A stretch of 7,271 bases of DNA from Rhodoferax sp. (GTDB lineage Bacteria > Pseudomonadota > Gammaproteobacteria > Burkholderiales > Burkholderiaceae_C): positions 1 through 7,271 of the forward strand of contig JAQTSL010000050.1 in the NCBI GenBank assembly GCA_028711355.1. The letters are read 5' to 3'. The translations under genes and the position numbers were made by a program. Positions within the stretch are counted from its first letter, which is position 1; each line of letters starts with the position of its first letter. The notes below the pieces were generated by a model. That model ran no database searches. It worked only from the letters and a program-made list of their open reading frames with translations, and was not told where the DNA came from. Shown one piece after another: positions 6,280 through 7,271 of the stretch.

Positions 6280-7271
6280 ATGGGTTTGCTGAGCCTGGCT
6301 ATTTGGACACCCGTCCTGTTTGGTGTCTTGTTGCTTGCCCTGGGTCGGGATGACCAGGCGCAGGCGGTTCGTTGGATTGCGTTGATCGGCGCGGTCATCA
6401 GTCTGCTGGTGACGGTGCCACTTTATACGCAGTTTGACGTCACCACTGCGGCGATGCAGTTCACCGAAATGTCGCCTTGGATTGAACGTTTTCATGTGAA
6501 CTACCACCTGGGTGTTGATGGCATTTCGCTGTGGTTTGTGTTGCTGACCGCTTTTATCAATGTTGTGGTGGTCATCGCCGGCTGGGAGGTCATTACCAGC
6601 CGCGTCAACCAGTACATGGGCGCGTTCCTGATTCTCAGTGGTCTGATGATCGGTGTTTTTTGTGCCATTGATGGTATGTTGTTCTACGTGTTTTTTGAGG
6701 CCACGCTGATCCCGATGTACCTCATCATCGGTGTCTGGGGCGGTCCGAACAAAATTTACGCGGCGTTCAAGTTCTTCCTTTATACCTTGCTCGGCTCCTT
6801 GCTGATGCTGGTGGCGCTGATCTATTTGTATCTTGCCTCCAACGGCAGTTTTGACCTGGCCGTTTGGCAAAAAATGCCGCTGGCAGCGAACGTTCAAAGT
6901 CTGCTGTTCTTTGCCTTCTTGGCGGCGTTCGCGGTCAAGGTGCCGATGTGGCCGGTGCACACTTGGCTGCCCGATGTACACGTGGAAGCGCCCACCGGAG
7001 GCTCGGCGGTGCTGGCGGCCATCATGTTGAAACTTGGCGCCTATGGTTTCTTGCGTTTCTCGTTGCCGATCACACCGGACGCTTCCCATGAGTGGGCCGG
7101 ATTGATGATTGGGTTGTCGCTGGCGGCGGTTATTTACGTCGGCCTGGTGACCATGGTGCAAAAGGACATGAAGAAGCTGGTGGCTTATTCGTCAGTGGCG
7201 CACATGGGGTTTGTCACCCTGGGCTTTTTCATCTTTAATAGCCTGGGTGTGGCCGGTGGCATCGTTCAGAT
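6280..7271 (+). CDS. nuoM: NADH-quinone oxidoreductase subunit M (NuoM), 5' part, cut by window end
   Basis: An antiporter-like membrane subunit, the ND4 homologue and related to MrpD, which lies between NuoL and NuoN and contributes a proton channel. My translation from the ATG at 6280 gives 330 complete codons with no stop before the edge; the family is usually about 490-510 residues, so roughly two thirds are visible. Conserved features are E140 (YVFFEATLIPMYLIIGVWGG), K220 (FAVKVPMWPVHTWLPD), K251 (AAIMLKLGAYGFLRF) and H308 (SSVAHMGFVTLGFF). By context E140, K220 and K251 correspond to E144, K234 and K265 of E. coli NuoM. The late glutamate in the twelfth helix is beyond the edge. The gene follows nuoL by 13 bases with a good ribosome binding site, consistent with one transcript. 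nuoN is expected next. Confidence 0.97.
   Translation, partial: MGLLSLAIWTPVLFGVLLLALGRDDQAQAVRWIALIGAVISLLVTVPLYTQFDVTTAAMQFTEMSPWIERFHVNYHLGVDGISLWFVLLTAFINVVVVIAGWEVITSRVNQYMGAFLILSGLMIGVFCAIDGMLFYVFFEATLIPMYLIIGVWGGPNKIYAAFKFFLYTLLGSLLMLVALIYLYLASNGSFDLAVWQKMPLAANVQSLLFFAFLAAFAVKVPMWPVHTWLPDVHVEAPTGGSAVLAAIMLKLGAYGFLRFSLPITPDASHEWAGLMIGLSLAAVIYVGLVTMVQKDMKKLVAYSSVAHMGFVTLGFFIFNSLGVAGGIVQ

Noticed and set aside
6259..7161. 300-codon open frame on the - strand opposite nuoM
   Set aside because: Its product is rich in His, Gln, Arg and Asn, as expected when codons of a hydrophobic membrane protein are read backwards. It has no recognisable domain, and nuoM on the + strand is clearly conserved.
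4251..7271. Mrp-type Na+/H+ antiporter or membrane-bound hydrogenase genes instead of nuoL/nuoM
   Set aside because: These families share the antiporter-like fold, but the order G-H-I-J-K-L-M, the protein lengths and the sequence motifs fit complex I specifically.

Overview
The window is a continuous stretch of a bacterial respiratory complex I operon (proton-pumping NADH:quinone oxidoreductase, NDH-1). All genes lie on the + strand in the canonical order: nuoG (3' part), nuoH, nuoI, nuoJ, nuoK, nuoL and nuoM (5' part). The proteins look like those of Betaproteobacteria, order Burkholderiales. Clues are the NuoG segment around CPVGALTSKPFRYSARTWEL, the NuoI residues SFSLKDF before the ferredoxin core, and the His-rich loop of NuoL before PHESPW. 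A Comamonadaceae-like source is a reasonable guess from recalled family patterns, but no search was run. GC content is moderate and codon use looks even across the window. I see no mobile element, RNA gene, CRISPR array or sign of recent transfer.

Layout: nuoG enters from the left edge and ends at 1644. It overlaps nuoH (1641-2723) by ATGA. After 12 bases comes nuoI (2736-3269), then 25 bases and nuoJ (3295-3939), which overlaps nuoK (3936-4244) by ATGA. nuoL (4251-6266) follows after 6 bases, and nuoM starts at 6280 after 13 bases and runs off the right edge. No gap exceeds 25 bases, so there is no room for an internal promoter region, terminator or extra gene between the genes. nuoA-F are expected upstream and the rest of nuoM plus nuoN downstream.

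The products belong to two arms of one enzyme. NuoG and NuoI are in the peripheral arm and carry electrons through iron-sulfur clusters towards quinone. NuoH sits at the junction and forms part of the quinone chamber. NuoJ, K, L and M are membrane-arm subunits that couple electron transfer to proton translocation. The key charged residues of the membrane subunits are present in the visible parts, so the complex looks functional.

I did not find a previously undescribed system. The points most worth a second look are a perfect 12-bp inverted repeat inside nuoL, within the codons for a His-rich loop; the absence of the N7 cluster cysteines in NuoG; and the start and N-terminal extension of NuoI.
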